Assembly: GCA_022495005.1 (NCBI GenBank)
Contig: JAGYXB010000622.1
Location: 558,001-622,000, forward strand
Length of the DNA stretch: 64,000 nt
Direction of reading: 5' to 3'
DNA from: Rhyacophila brunnea
Lineage: Eukaryota; Arthropoda; Insecta; Trichoptera; Rhyacophilidae
Shown here: positions 1-10,363 of the stretch, piece after piece
Position numbering within the stretch: the stretch's first letter is position 1
How the letters are laid out: every line of letters starts with the position of its first letter
The notes under the pieces: generated by a model
What the model was told of the DNA's origin: nothing
Seen by the model: only the letters and a program-made list of their open reading frames with translations
Database searches by the model: none
Position numbers and translations under genes: made by a program

Positions 1-419
1 ATTTTCTTTTCATATCATTTCCCTTATTCTATCATGAAAAATGTTTGCCTGTCCCTTTTAAACACTCTTTTATGTCCCGTTTGCTATTTTTCAACTTTAC
101 TGAGACCACCCCTCATTCATTTTTTTTATGTTAAAAACCACTGATAAAAATATGCCAGCTTTTCACGGGAAATTAATGACGTTTGCATTCATTATTCATT
201 AGGTCTAGTCTGTGGGTACAGTAACAGCAATAAGTATGCAACATTTTTCAATATATTTTATATAGCGATTCAATTACATGTTACGGTAATTATATATTAT
301 AAGAAATAACTTATTCAATTAATAAATTTTTTATTGATACTCTTTTCAATCTCACTTCTTCAAAAGTTTGATACAAGTTTAATAATGTACACTCATATGC
401 AGTCATTTGCAAAGTATAG
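1..419. other. AT-rich sequence, nothing recognised
   Basis: No coding frame, RNA gene or repeat boundary that I can support. Composition is the AT-rich background of the window. Confidence 0.5.
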
Positions 420-812
420 TTACATACATGGCTCCCAGGCCAGGCCCTTTAGCGCCCCCCTACCTATAGCTAACGTTAATGGCAGTATGTCGTTCTATAG
501 TGGCGTTTTTTAAATGGTGTTCGAGGTCAAATAGCATTCAGTATATTTTTAGGGGTTTTTTTAACATATCGAATTATATAGTTATCGAGTATACACACAA
601 CAATTAAAAATTGCATCGCACAGCTATATATTTTAAAATGGCAACAACCTTGAAGCAAAACAGCGCCGCAGGCGACTTTTTAACTATTAGAGCGAATGTA
701 AGATATGTGTTTATCTCATTTATCCGATTAATCCGCCATGCCAGGCCCCCTCCTGAGCCCGGGCCCCTAGGCTAGAGCTCTGTCAGCCCCACCCTCGTGG
801 GGACCATGGTTA
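420..812. repeat. dispersed repeat with GGCCC-rich ends, copy 1
   Basis: Two GC-rich blocks (about 425-480 and 735-810) bracket an AT-rich core. On the minus strand the right block reads GACAGAGCTCTAGCCTAG followed by GGGCCCGG. The same block recurs on the plus strand at about 19735-19775 as GACAGGGCTCTAGCCTGG followed by GGGCCCGG, and both are followed by a GATAA(A/G)TGAGATAA motif. The outer ends show a weak inverted similarity (GTTACATACATGG against CTATGTAACCATGG), so a decayed DNA transposon is possible. No coding capacity and no family name recognised. Confidence 0.45.
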
Positions 813-1620
813 CATAGATAACATGTAGTAATTGAAATTAGAAAATTTGGATTGGACTAACGTTTCAATATGCCGAAACTTTACTATAATGCATAAATTA
901 GAAAGGACACAGAAAAAATCTTGGATCAAGTGAGATTCACATAATATGTAGTCGATTGTCAGGTAGAACGATATTACCATTATTTTACCGACATTCGCAT
1001 CCATTTTGCGAGGAATTCTCAATACTTACGAAATTAACGTTTCAATTTAAAGATACCTACTAAGCAACATGTAATAATGACTTTCATGATTTAGTAAAAC
1101 TTTTATATGCAAATTTTATAGTGACGATTGTCACGATTTGGTTAACAAGGAAGGATGCTCAAATATGAGGAAAATCTTTTTGTTTTAATCGTGGCGGTTC
1201 ATAAATATACTGATTTACATGAAGCAGACAAAAACCACTATAGCATTACACTATTAAACCTATCACCGCGAGGACAATAATTTACCTACCGTAGGGACAA
1301 TTAATTGACTGTGAGGACAAATCACTCAGAGATTTTACTATGAAACAGTTAAAGTTTTATTTATAAAAATTGACAAAGGTTTTCTACTGTCTATACAAAA
1401 ATAATTTAAGTATTATGTAAAATATTATTTACATAATGATTATGGTATACAATATCTGCAACTTTAGTAATTCTAAGCCAATTATCATTATTAAAAAAAT
1501 CTTTCAGGTTTTAAAATCCTAATAAAATTTTGCTGCAATTAAGACGATTTAATTTTATTATAGGTAGGTACTCAAGAATATCTTACAGCATTTTCCCCAA
1601 TGGCTTGTGGCATAGGGATT
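813..1620. other. AT-rich sequence, nothing recognised
   Basis: Only short fortuitous open frames. No splice-flanked exon or repeat seen. Confidence 0.5.
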
Positions 1621-1932
1621 CCTGTGGGTCTATTCTATGCTTATCGACCGCTAAAGTGATAAAGTGAAAAATATTATCAAACTTAGGGTAGGTTTGTATC
1701 AAAATATTAGCACTTATTGTAACAATTACACGAAGCCGGTTTTATTGTTGCAATAAGTGCTATATTTTAACAGCACCTATCTTGCTGCTGTTAAAATATC
1801 GCACTTATTGCAACAATAAAAACCGGCTTCGTGTAATTGTTACAATAAGTGCTAATATTTTGATACAAACCTACCCTAAGTTTGATACTATTTATCAATT
1901 TAGTGTTCGATAAGTATAGAATAGACCCACTG
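1621..1932. mobile_element. foldback MITE (GTGGGTCTATTC ends), copy 1
   Basis: This 312-bp element is almost one hairpin. Its ends read CCTGTGGGTCTATTCTAT and, inverted, CAGTGGGTCTATTCTAT. Arms of about 150 bp meet at a loop of roughly ten bases (CCTATCTT region). Each arm holds a smaller inverted pair built on AGCACTTATTG, so the fold is nested. A second copy lies at 49264-49576 in the opposite orientation, shown by its reversed loop and reversed outer ends. No open reading frame and no clear target-site duplication. Superfamily is not assigned; the CAGTGG end is hAT-like, but without an 8-bp duplication that is only a suggestion. Confidence 0.8.
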
Positions 1933-4900
1933 ATCGATCATTGATCTAGGCCATTTTTTTTATAAACAAGTCAGGAAATGGTTTAATATCATTTTTGTAA
2001 TTTTATATTATATTTTGACTGCCTATATATATTTTTTTATGGAATCTATAGCTGAATATTTTTCCTAATGATAAAATACCCCAACGGTGAATTGTATTAA
2101 TGTTGAATTAATTATCCTCCGGATAAATTGTTCGCGTTACTTGAAGGATTTTTACAATGTAATTAATGAGTTCATTAAAAATAGTAAATTATTGTGTTGA
2201 CTATGAAAAATAATTTCCATGTCCTCCTTGAATGTCATTTTAATTTAAATAGGCAAGTTGTTTTCTCAGAGAAAGGTCATTAGGCTGCCTCTCTGCCTCC
2301 ATTAAAAGCAGGCAGACCTTTCACGGGCGAGGGAGTCTGACATTTTCATAAATAGCTCCTCAAAATAATATTATCGCCAATAGACGTTTAATAGAAATAA
2401 AAGTGTATAGCTATGAACGTCATTAGGTATATCTATCAGATATTTTTTTATAAAAAAATATTATACTTAAGTTTTCCGACAAAGTTTATAATCTTATAAT
2501 ATGTTTTATCATACGATACTAATTAATAATACTATATATCAGATTTTTTGAAGTCTCATAATTGTAAATATAAATCAATCTATGTTTATTAAATAAGTAC
2601 CTAATTGTTAATTTTAATTAGTAGGATATCAGAAGCTGTTATATTAGTCATTAACTATATTTAAATTTCTTAGGCATGTTTAATTAATCGATAATGTTGT
2701 TCCCTAATCAAAAATCAAAACCACCGTTCAAACTGTAAACTGAAGTTTTGAGTAGGTACATAATATTAATACAAGATAAAAAGAACTTTTTATATAAATA
2801 CCAAGTTTTAAAATTTTCTGTTGATTCATAAAGTTGACAATTCTTTGTATTAATAAATACTTTTTTTTGTACTTGATAGAAATAGGTACTGGATAAATAT
2901 TATAGAATACTGAAATGTCATTTTAACATTTCATATTGATTTCCATAGTAACTCACGTATATATTATTAATAATTTAGTTGCTAGGACCCCCTAGCAAAC
3001 AATAATGTTATCGAAATAACTTTTCATACAAAACAGAATTAACTAAAAATGAATTCAATTCTACTTAAAGATGGCTAAAAGTATTAAAAGAATGCACTGG
3101 CATCGTATTCTGATATATTCTAAAAGTTTCAATTATCTAGCTAGTCGGGAAATTAGTTAAAAATCGATTGCAAGATTTGTACTGGATAAAAAATCACCGG
3201 ACAAACAAGAATACGAGCTAAGAAAAACGTGGTAAAATAGAGATTCATTTTACATGTTTTAAAATTATGTAGGTAGTTATTATTTACCAGAAATTAAATT
3301 TTTATCTTTCTGTCATAATATGTACAGTATAAAAATATACCTACACATATAAATTAGTAAACCGTTTACCATAGCCTAAGTAGTGAAAATATCATTCCAG
3401 GTATTCAGGCACACATAAATGACAAAATTCCGTTGAATTATAATATGTAAAATATAATTAGTGATGCCTTCGGGCCTCGTATCTTAACCCTTTCTCCGCC
3501 AAAGGTTGTCGAGGTTGTTCGGGAAACATGAATTTAGTAAGGTGAATTGCATTATTAATGACCTCAAGAACGCCCTCAAGTAAACAGCCATATGAATAGG
3601 GAAGGATTATTTAAACGTGTAGGCAATAACGTGTATTTATCTACCGTGTGAACAGTATAAACTTGTCATATCCGAACTGCGTTAAGAAAAAACTCAGTTA
3701 GTTGTTTAAATTTTGATATAAATGTAATTATTAACAAGTGGATGATACACAAGATATACATATGTACGATTCTTCATGGAACATAATATATAATTTGAAA
3801 TATTCCAGATTATATAATTAAAAAATATTTGAATACTTGATAATTGAACATACTGTTTATCAAAACCGGCGATATATAAGTACCTACGTCAACTTAATCT
3901 TGTCAAGTATATTTTTAATGTATGTCCATATAAAAACCACTTACATATAATTTTTTTTAGCTTAATATACCAACCACGATGGAAATAATTGTCGGTTACA
4001 ATGAAATATATTTTAAGATGGTTTAAAAAAAATATATACCTATTAACAGGCAGTCATTAAAATTATTAATGTTTTTTTCCCTCTTCCGTGTAGTTTTGCT
4101 TGTAGAAAACACAACATAATGATTATACGTGAAATGAGTGAGCACATTTTATTGCATTCGCTATTTTCGTTATATTTAGTATAAGTCAAAGATATTGAAT
4201 CTCATTTTCTATATATTATGAAAATATATGAAAATGAAGCAAACATAAAATCGGTCCCTGATCAACCGATTTTCATAAAAACTGTGAAAAGAAAAAATGG
4301 AAATATTGCCCCAATGGCAAACAGAAATTTGCTCCAGCTATTGTGATAGAGAAACCACAAAGTTAACTTACTGGTACTTAAGTGTTTTTTCAATATCTTT
4401 GGTATAGGCTATTTATGCAGCATTAGATTATTCTTTCAAATTAATCATGTTTTATAACTAGTAGGTATCTATACAATACTTAGGTTCATTAATGTTAATT
4501 TCATTTAATTTATTTAATTCTTATAGATTAACAATATACCTACATTAACGGTTAAAAATAATTAAACTAATGATATTAAAACTGAATAAAAATCTGGTGA
4601 TTATATAAAAAATATAGTTTAAACAGTTGACAAAATATAATGGTGTTTTTAATATTGTCTGATGGAAAATATCGAAACATTTGAGTGTTCCTGTATGCTG
4701 GTAAGTAGAAGACCCAAGTTTAAATGTTAAATGGCCGTGCCAGTTGTACACAAAGATATGGGTCAGACGCCAAACATCAGAATTAATCTTTAAATGTTTA
4801 ATAAGTCATGAACAATGTTTAACTACCTCCATAACTAAATTTCGTACGAATACATATCTGTACCTGAGAGTCAGTGGCTATATCTTATTCTCAAAAATAA

Positions 4901-5430
4901 CACGTTCGGTAAAACACAATTTAAGGTTTATCATGCCCTTAATGTTAGTATATTTTCGACTTTTAGCTTTTTGAGTTTCTGGTTTCTGTTACGAGTAGAC
5001 TCAAAAAGTAAATTGGTCAAGAATTGGATATAAAAGATACGATAGTTTAGGTATAAATCTGTTCCTAACTCATTTTTAATAAATTTAAACTGTCACTGTC
5101 TGTGACATACTGTCTCTGAGGTACAGATATTTTAATACAACAAAGATAATTTAAAACTGTTGAAGGCAATATCACATTTAATTTTATATAAATAATTATT
5201 CTGCTATTGGGTTATTAAAAAAATACGACAAGCAAAAAACTAAATTATACTTTAAACCCATGAATTTTTTATAATCTTTTTGTTGACTTGAAGATTGGCA
5301 TTATTCAGGAATGAGTAAAAAATAAAGTGTTACTCAAGGCCTGAACAAAAACGATGCATAAGTGCGAGTGAGAAAGTATTCGGCACCCTTATGATCTTTG
5401 CGACATGCGCTAGAGTAAGATAAAAGGTTT
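1933..5430. other. AT-rich noncoding sequence
   Basis: About 3.5 kb with no supportable gene. Short frames such as that at 4744-4974 lack coding character. A GC-richer block at 3460-3530 is unassigned. Confidence 0.45.
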
Positions 5431-5587
5431 AGAGATGTGTAGAAGATTTTGCTGTCGGCGTAGCCGCCAAATCTTCGTTTTTTTGCCTAAGCGTCGATAA
5501 CTTGCGAGCGCGTGTTGCTAAAATTGATATTTTTTGTGTTAAACATAAAGTCAGTGGTAAATATTTTTAGTTAATTAAGTAGAAAAT
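5431..5587 (+). promoter_or_regulatory. candidate 5' region of the THAP-type gene
   Basis: The 150 bases before the THAP start codon are richer in CpG than their surroundings (GTCGGCGTAGCCGCC, GTCGATAACTTGCGAGCGCG). This suits a promoter or 5' UTR. No TATA box or initiator can be assigned with confidence. Inference from position and composition only. Confidence 0.3.
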
Positions 5588-5658
5588 ATGGTTCTGTGTG
5601 CTGTATTAAAATGTGGTAGCCGTACTGATAAGCAAGAAGATGGTATTACGTTTCATAG
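5588..5658 (+). CDS. first coding exon of a THAP zinc-finger protein (partial)
   Basis: The exon encodes 23 residues plus two bases, starting MVLCAVLKC and ending GITFHR. This is the N-terminus of a THAP domain, a C2CH zinc finger that binds DNA: Met-x-x-Cys, a second Cys after four residues, and the FH(R) motif that normally precedes FP. The exon ends at AG|GTAAGT, a consensus splice donor, in the place where THAP genes often have an intron. The start is the only ATG that places the first Cys at residue 4, as in the family. The remaining zinc ligands (a Cys and a His) and the AVPTIF box must lie on later exons, which I could not find within the window. THAP domains occur both in host regulators and in P-element-like transposases, so it may be a host gene, a domesticated transposase or a decayed transposon exon. 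Confidence 0.6.
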
Positions 5659-7450
5659 GTAAGTTGATACATGTTCGTGATAATTTATTTGTATATTAAT
5701 ATATATTTTAATATCAAGTGACCGTGTTTCTTTAAAATAACTTAAATTATGGATATTTTTACTTAATGGTTGCATTTTGACCGCTTAAAAATAGATGTAT
5801 CTATAGCGAAAGGTGTTACTCATTCAATTGACCGAAAACTCTACTTGTTCAAAATTATAACGGAATGACTCTAATACATATAGGTACATACGTTATTTTT
5901 TGCAAAACAAAATTATCAATGCAAGTATTTGGTTTATATTAACATATTATTTAGTGTTAATTTTTTAGAACATTACAGTGAATAATATATAATAGTTTTT
6001 GTATATGCTTAAGAATATTTTCATGCAGTTATTATTGTTCCAGTATCCAGTTTATGAAAATAGAGCACTACCAGTCAAGTTTAAAATCAATAAATACAAC
6101 TAACAAATAAAACTACAATATAATAAGTATTGTGTAAAATAGAAAAAGTTACCAATTTAAGTTTTAGTTTGAATTAATATATAAGAAAGAACGACGTTTA
6201 TTTTATTTACCTATATTATTTTTAGTGACAGGTGTACTATAATCTTTTAATAATTTATTCTGTAAGACTTTTACTGTTGATGTGTGGAAATTACGGAAAG
6301 ATTAACTCTTGACGAGTATAAGAAACTTTAAATATACTTACACTAACGGATAAACACGGTTTTGCCATTACTTGAAAGGAGTTGGAAATGCATATTTAAT
6401 AGCTTTACTTACCTGTAGTCGTTCTAATTAAGCATTCTTAGAAGCTCATTTGATATTCTTTAAGTTTGTCATGAACCGCGTTTTCTTATATGGTTTGACG
6501 TGTAGACATGTTGAAAGGATGTGTGATGTAAAATTCTAGCATGTAGGTATTTAATATGTAAGAATTCACAAGTACAACAATATAAACCTAAATTAAATAA
6601 TATAATTTAATCGATTATGATAATTTTATTATTTGTTTTATTTTCTTCGATATACGTTTTTTACAATGGTTTATATATTTATCTAACCTCTTCTGCATAA
6701 TTTTGCAGATAATTAGATAAATTAAACATAATTTCAACATCTACAATATTATACATGATAAAGCTAAGCTTACTTTGTGGGTGAAACACGTATCGCGTTT
6801 AATATGTTTTTTAAGTGGTGAATGTCAATGAATCGATACATTTTATATACAAATTATTGTTCATTAGTAGTTGTCCAGAATATTATAATTTTATTTTTTA
6901 ATTGAACGATTTTACGCATTATTTATTTTAATATTTCTGTATTTAACTTGCTGACTACTATACAATATTTTTCAAATAAATGAAGAACAAGCAAAAAAAT
7001 ATATATGAAATACCCACTAAAAATAAAACATAGTTATATATGTTTTTTTAATATTGTATGTAATTCATTATTCATTAGAAAATAAACCATTTTACTAGTA
7101 TCTCAGTTAAGATTAAAGGTGTGCAGGTATCTACTGTTCAAGGGAAGCAAGGCAAGTCAGTAGTAGCCCCGGGTAACTTATAAAATTTTCACGAGTATTT
7201 GGCTTCAAAGTGAGCTGTAAGTTTCGGCTATTTAGGGATTCAACATTTACCACCCTCAACCCTACCGCCTCCATAGCCCACCATACTCACCGGGTGAAAC
7301 TTAACCGATGATTATTTACAGCTCAATGAAAATGAAGAGACTCTCCATAAAATTATATTATTATTTAATGTACATATATAAATAACGATAGTTTCCAATT
7401 ATGAATCTGTATACGTCATGTAAAATATTTGTAATACATATTACACAAAT
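5659..7450. other. AT-rich sequence, probable intron of the THAP gene
   Basis: Begins at the GTAAGT donor. No acceptor followed by a THAP continuation was recognised. Otherwise AT-rich without recognised features, apart from a weakly GC-richer block at about 7140-7300. Confidence 0.3.
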
Positions 7451-7625
7451 CTAATGGATTTATGTTTTTACTATTACATTTGAGTCATTTTTATTTACGC
7501 AGGTTTCATCTTTCGGCATCTTCAGGCACTATGCGCACTCATGAATGGTAAATGTATACTGACGACGAATACAATTACATCTCGCTTAATCTTTACTTAG
7601 TAGGCAGGTAATAAGGTTTTTCTCT
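7451..7625 (-). repeat. Penelope-like terminal repeat, copy 1 (decayed)
   Basis: Direct copy of the unit at 7681-7870. Both share, in order, TAATGGATTTA, TTTGAGTC, CTTTCGGC(A/G)TCTTCAGGCACT and a downstream stretch ending near GTAGG. On the minus strand it contains the ribozyme-like core described separately, with helix II weakened. Two direct copies followed by an inverted one is the arrangement seen with Penelope-like elements, whose terminal repeats occur in direct and inverted order. No reverse transcriptase or GIY-YIG endonuclease frame remains. Confidence 0.5.
7481..7542 (-). ncRNA. hammerhead-ribozyme-like motif, degenerate copy
   Basis: Minus strand keeps the CTGAAGA core, GAAAC, and a GTA cleavage-type triplet, and the outer stem TGAGT/ACTCA. 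Helix II (TGCC...GATG) is mispaired and the inner TGC/GCA pairing of stem I is lost, so this copy is probably inactive. Confidence 0.35.
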
Positions 7626-7680
7626 CCCTTTATTATATTAATTTATTTAGTATTATTATAAATATTACAAACTTTTGAGT

Positions 7681-7870
7681 TGTAATGGATTTAAGTTTTG
7701 TACTATTCTATTTGAGTCGTTTTTGCGACCTGGGTTTCGCCTTTCGGCGTCTTCAGGCACTGTGTACACTCACTAAAAGGCAAATAAACACTGACAAAAG
7801 AATACTATTAACTCTAACTTATATAACCAATCAATACAATAAAGTAGGTAAGATAGGGTTTTTTTACTAA
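7681..7870 (-). repeat. Penelope-like terminal repeat, copy 2
   Basis: Best preserved unit of the 7.45-8.13 kb cluster. It is nearly identical over about 165 bp to the inverted unit at 7941-8131, making a large inverted repeat with a roughly 90-bp centre. The hammerhead-like core sits in its middle on the minus strand. The element name is inferred from the ribozyme plus the mixed direct and inverted arrangement; no Penelope-like protein is encoded here. A generic foldback repeat is the alternative. Confidence 0.55.
7713..7772 (-). ncRNA. hammerhead-ribozyme-like motif (best copy)
   Basis: Read on the minus strand: outer stem TGAGT pairs with ACTCA and inner stem I TGC pairs with GCA, with an internal loop between them. 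Then come the core CTGAAGA (CUGANGA), a helix II hairpin with GAAA loop (GCC/GGC), and GAAAC. Helix III is tiny, two pairs closed by CCAG, followed by the cleavage triplet GTC. The predicted cut lies between 7727 and 7726. One base between the core and helix II is unpaired in the canonical register, a departure from the textbook fold. Very short helix III is known from hammerhead variants in Penelope-like retroelements, thought to act as dimers. Self-cleavage here is inference. Confidence 0.6.
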
Positions 7871-7940
7871 CACTTCAACTAAGTATTCATTGTTTGTTAT
7901 ATTTTTTTATTGTGACCCTTGACTTGATAGGTAGGTAATC

Positions 7941-8131
7941 GATTTTTTTACCTAGGTACTTTATTGTATTGATTAGTTATATAAGTTAGAGTTAATGTTA
8001 ATAGTGTTCATTGTCAGTGTTTATTTGCCTTTTGGTGAGTGTACACAGTGCCTGAAGATGCCGAAAGGCGAATCCCGGGTCGCAAAAAACGACTCAAATG
8101 AAATAGTACAAAACTTAAATTCATTAAAATT
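7941..8131 (+). repeat. Penelope-like terminal repeat, copy 3 (inverted)
   Basis: Reverse-complement of the unit at 7681-7870, sharing the ribozyme-like core and flanks on both sides. The open frame that runs through it (7995-8189) is a by-product of the repeat, not a gene. Confidence 0.55.
8036..8096 (+). ncRNA. hammerhead-ribozyme-like motif, copy 3
   Basis: Plus strand shows TGAGT...TGC, CTGAAGA, GCC-GAAA-GGC, GAATC, a palindromic CCCGGG around helix III, GTC, then GCA...ACTCA. Compared with 7713-7772 the base after GAA is T rather than A, which breaks the first pair of helix III. Both stem I segments are preserved. Confidence 0.5.
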
Positions 8132-8989
8132 AAAATTTAAATTCCACCAAGTATCATCGGTCGATAGAATTAATATTTCAAACTTTTGATTTACATGAAC
8201 ATTTATTATCAATCTCCTTTAAATGTCCTGCTTAATACATATTATGTAACGTCACATGGAAGATTTATATTTTAATTATTTATTTATTATTATTATATTA
8301 TTTATTTATGACTATATTTTTTAAATCATAGAAAACTGTGGTAGAAGATTATTTACGAGTATATAAGTAAATGTTTTTGGCCCTGATGACTATTTCTTAA
8401 TTTACTAAAAAATGATACATAGTTACACGTTTTTTTCAAGTAACTGATGATTTTTTTTTTGCTTTTGAAATATATCAACTCAAGCAACATTGTATTGATA
8501 TAATAATAACATGTTTCTTATAACCAGGTTTTCTAATCTCTAAATAAAATATATATATATGCATACATTGCTGGTTAATTTATTTAAAAAAAGAATATGA
8601 TTCATTAGACGTCTGCATAGTCTCTTTGTTTTAATATAAATAATTTTATATGCTGTGAAATTCTCGACTATCCTCGTCCGTTTTCCGCTTTAGCCTCGTC
8701 TTACCTGACATTCGAGAAGACCTCTTCTGCGAAAACCTTTGATCCCGTTTCACTTCAAAATTTGGCTTCGGATTACTAGTAGACAAGTGTTCTTAATTAC
8801 GTAATCAATGATATCTACTCCTAGTCTATAAATTCTGAGAATGCTGCCTTGTTCCCAATCTAATTTCAATAGTAGGTATCGTTGGAATTCGTAATACGCT
8901 TATATTTACACTCCCAAAATACGCCTTTACATGGTTTTTAATTAATTTAAATGCCACTATATTGATCTATGTGGTAAAATATTTTTATT
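8132..8989. other. AT-rich noncoding sequence
   Basis: No gene or repeat recognised. A GC-richer patch at 8665-8770 is unassigned. Confidence 0.45.
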
Positions 8990-9240
8990 GATAATGGTAA
9001 TAATGTGGCTTAAAATGCCGGCCTCTAGAGTCGAGGGTCCCAGGTTCGAATCCTGGGTCTGGCTAGTACACATATTGTTTTTTCAATTTGTGTATGAGTC
9101 AGAGTATGGACCTAATAGGTTGAGCAAGTGGCTGACATCCATTTATCGTAAAAACAAAAAATCTGTCAATACAAACCTCTACTCTGTGGAGGCCCATATG
9201 ATCCTATTAGGATCGGACATGGTCGAAAGAATAATGTAAA
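8990..9240 (+). mobile_element. tRNA-derived SINE family A, near full length
   Basis: The head resembles a tRNA gene: an A-box-like start, then a perfect B box GGTTCGAATCC at 9043-9053, the internal RNA polymerase III promoter of tRNA-derived SINEs. The body carries GAGTCAGAGTATGG, CCTAATAGGTTGAGCAAG and TGGCTGACATCCATTT. The tail holds GGAGGCCCATATGATC and the palindromic GATCCTATTAGGATC before GGACATGGTCGAAAGA. The same order occurs inverted at 36586-36823, with partial copies at 9505-9690, 28767-28925 and 31721-31776. The A box is eroded (ATGGTAATAATGTGG) relative to the 36.6 kb copy. It encodes no protein; mobilisation would depend on a LINE. Confidence 0.85.
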
Positions 9241-9504
9241 AAAATATTAATAATCTGGCGTATAGGTATGACAAAATATAAGTACTGTGGAGATTTCCTA
9301 ATAGATTAGGAACGTATGAGAACGAACAAAAAGATTATACCATTACCATGTTCGAAATTCAAATAAACTAATTAAACAATCAGCATATTATTATGAGCTA
9401 TATTTTCAATATCACAGATTCACCAAACGCAAGTTGATTGAACCTGTGCTCTACGACAAGTGTCAGCAAAGACTAATATATTGAATTCTTATGTTATACT
9501 GTAC

Positions 9505-9690
9505 CCCACGATGGCCGCGCGGCTTAAGCGTTGGCCTATTGCGTCATGGGTCTGACAAGTACACATATTGGTATTCAATTTGTCAATGAGTCAGAGTAAG
9601 GATCTAATAGGTTGAGCAAGTGGCTGACATCCATTTCTCGTATAAACAAAATCTGTCAATATAAACCTCCATTCTGTGGAGGCCCATCTT
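9505..9690 (+). mobile_element. SINE family A copy, internal deletion and 3' truncation
   Basis: Starts CCACGATGGCCGCGCGGCTTA, the cleanest plus-strand A-box region of the family. The B-box segment is missing: the sequence jumps to GTCATGGGTCTGAC. The body is conserved to GGAGGCCCAT, where a LINE tail begins directly (9691). Confidence 0.75.
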
Positions 9691-9932
9691 CTTCTTGGTC
9701 GTGCACTCATGGCTGAGGATCGTGACCACGTTTAAAATTTGCCATCCTTTGAGCGACCAAGACTTTCCATCGTTCTCAATCTTCCGCTTCTCTCAGTGCA
9801 TAATGGATGGTGCCCCCCCAGTCAGCTCTTTCACTTGGTCGCTCCATCTCGCAGATGCTCTTCCTCTGCTTCGCCTTCCCTGGAGGCTACCTAAAACTAC
9901 CAGTCTCTTCAGGTTGTCCAACACAAATTTTA
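9691..9932 (-). mobile_element. LINE 3' end (RTE-like), copy abutting SINE
   Basis: Minus-strand C-terminal reverse-transcriptase-type sequence, homologous base by base to 32601-32840: both hold GGTCGTGCACTCATGGCTG and CAGTCAGCTCTTTCACTTGG. On the minus strand the 3' end is a short GAAGAAG tail, as in RTE-type LINEs. An extra C in a run (GCCCCCCCAG against GCCCCCAG) shifts the frame, and the copy is 5'-truncated. It begins exactly where the SINE stops. Confidence 0.7.
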
Positions 9933-9937
9933 AATAG

Positions 9938-10351
9938 TATTAAATTCATATAGATAATTAGTCTGTAAATGTTAGTAAGTATATAAATAAAATCCACGTA
10001 CATTTAATACTTGAATACATTGGTACCAACAATATAGTTTATATTGCTATATAAGTTTTATCCATATTGGTATAATCTTTTTTTAATAACTAAATAAACA
10101 GAAAAAGAGACGATGGTTCAAAAAACTCCACTAAAGTTGTTACCTACTGACAATATAGTCTACAACTTGTGCAAGTTTTATCAATGTTGGTCTAGTTGTT
10201 TTTGAATAAATAAATACGGATGGTGTTGGACCTGAATGAGAACAAAATAATTATGTGTATTACCATTATGTAATGAGAATAGTCAAATAATAATAATAAA
10301 TTACATTTAATACAATAGGCACTGAATATATAGAAAATTTAAGAATGTGTG
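9938..10351. other. AT-rich noncoding sequence
   Basis: No gene seen. Two loosely similar stretches (about 10020-10110 and 10140-10230, sharing AATATAGT...AAGTTTTATC) suggest an old tandem duplication. Confidence 0.35.
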
Positions 10352-10363
10352 GTACCTATATAT

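Noticed and set aside
7451..8131. CRISPR-like or simple tandem repeat array
   Set aside because: Only three diverged units, one inverted, with long homologous flanks; eukaryotic context; explained better as retroelement terminal repeats.
7995..8189. Small protein-coding gene
   Set aside because: The frame crosses a ribozyme-like motif and the arm of an inverted repeat; no independent coding evidence.
9695..9937. Plus-strand protein gene
   Set aside because: Antisense shadow of a LINE C-terminus that reads on the minus strand.
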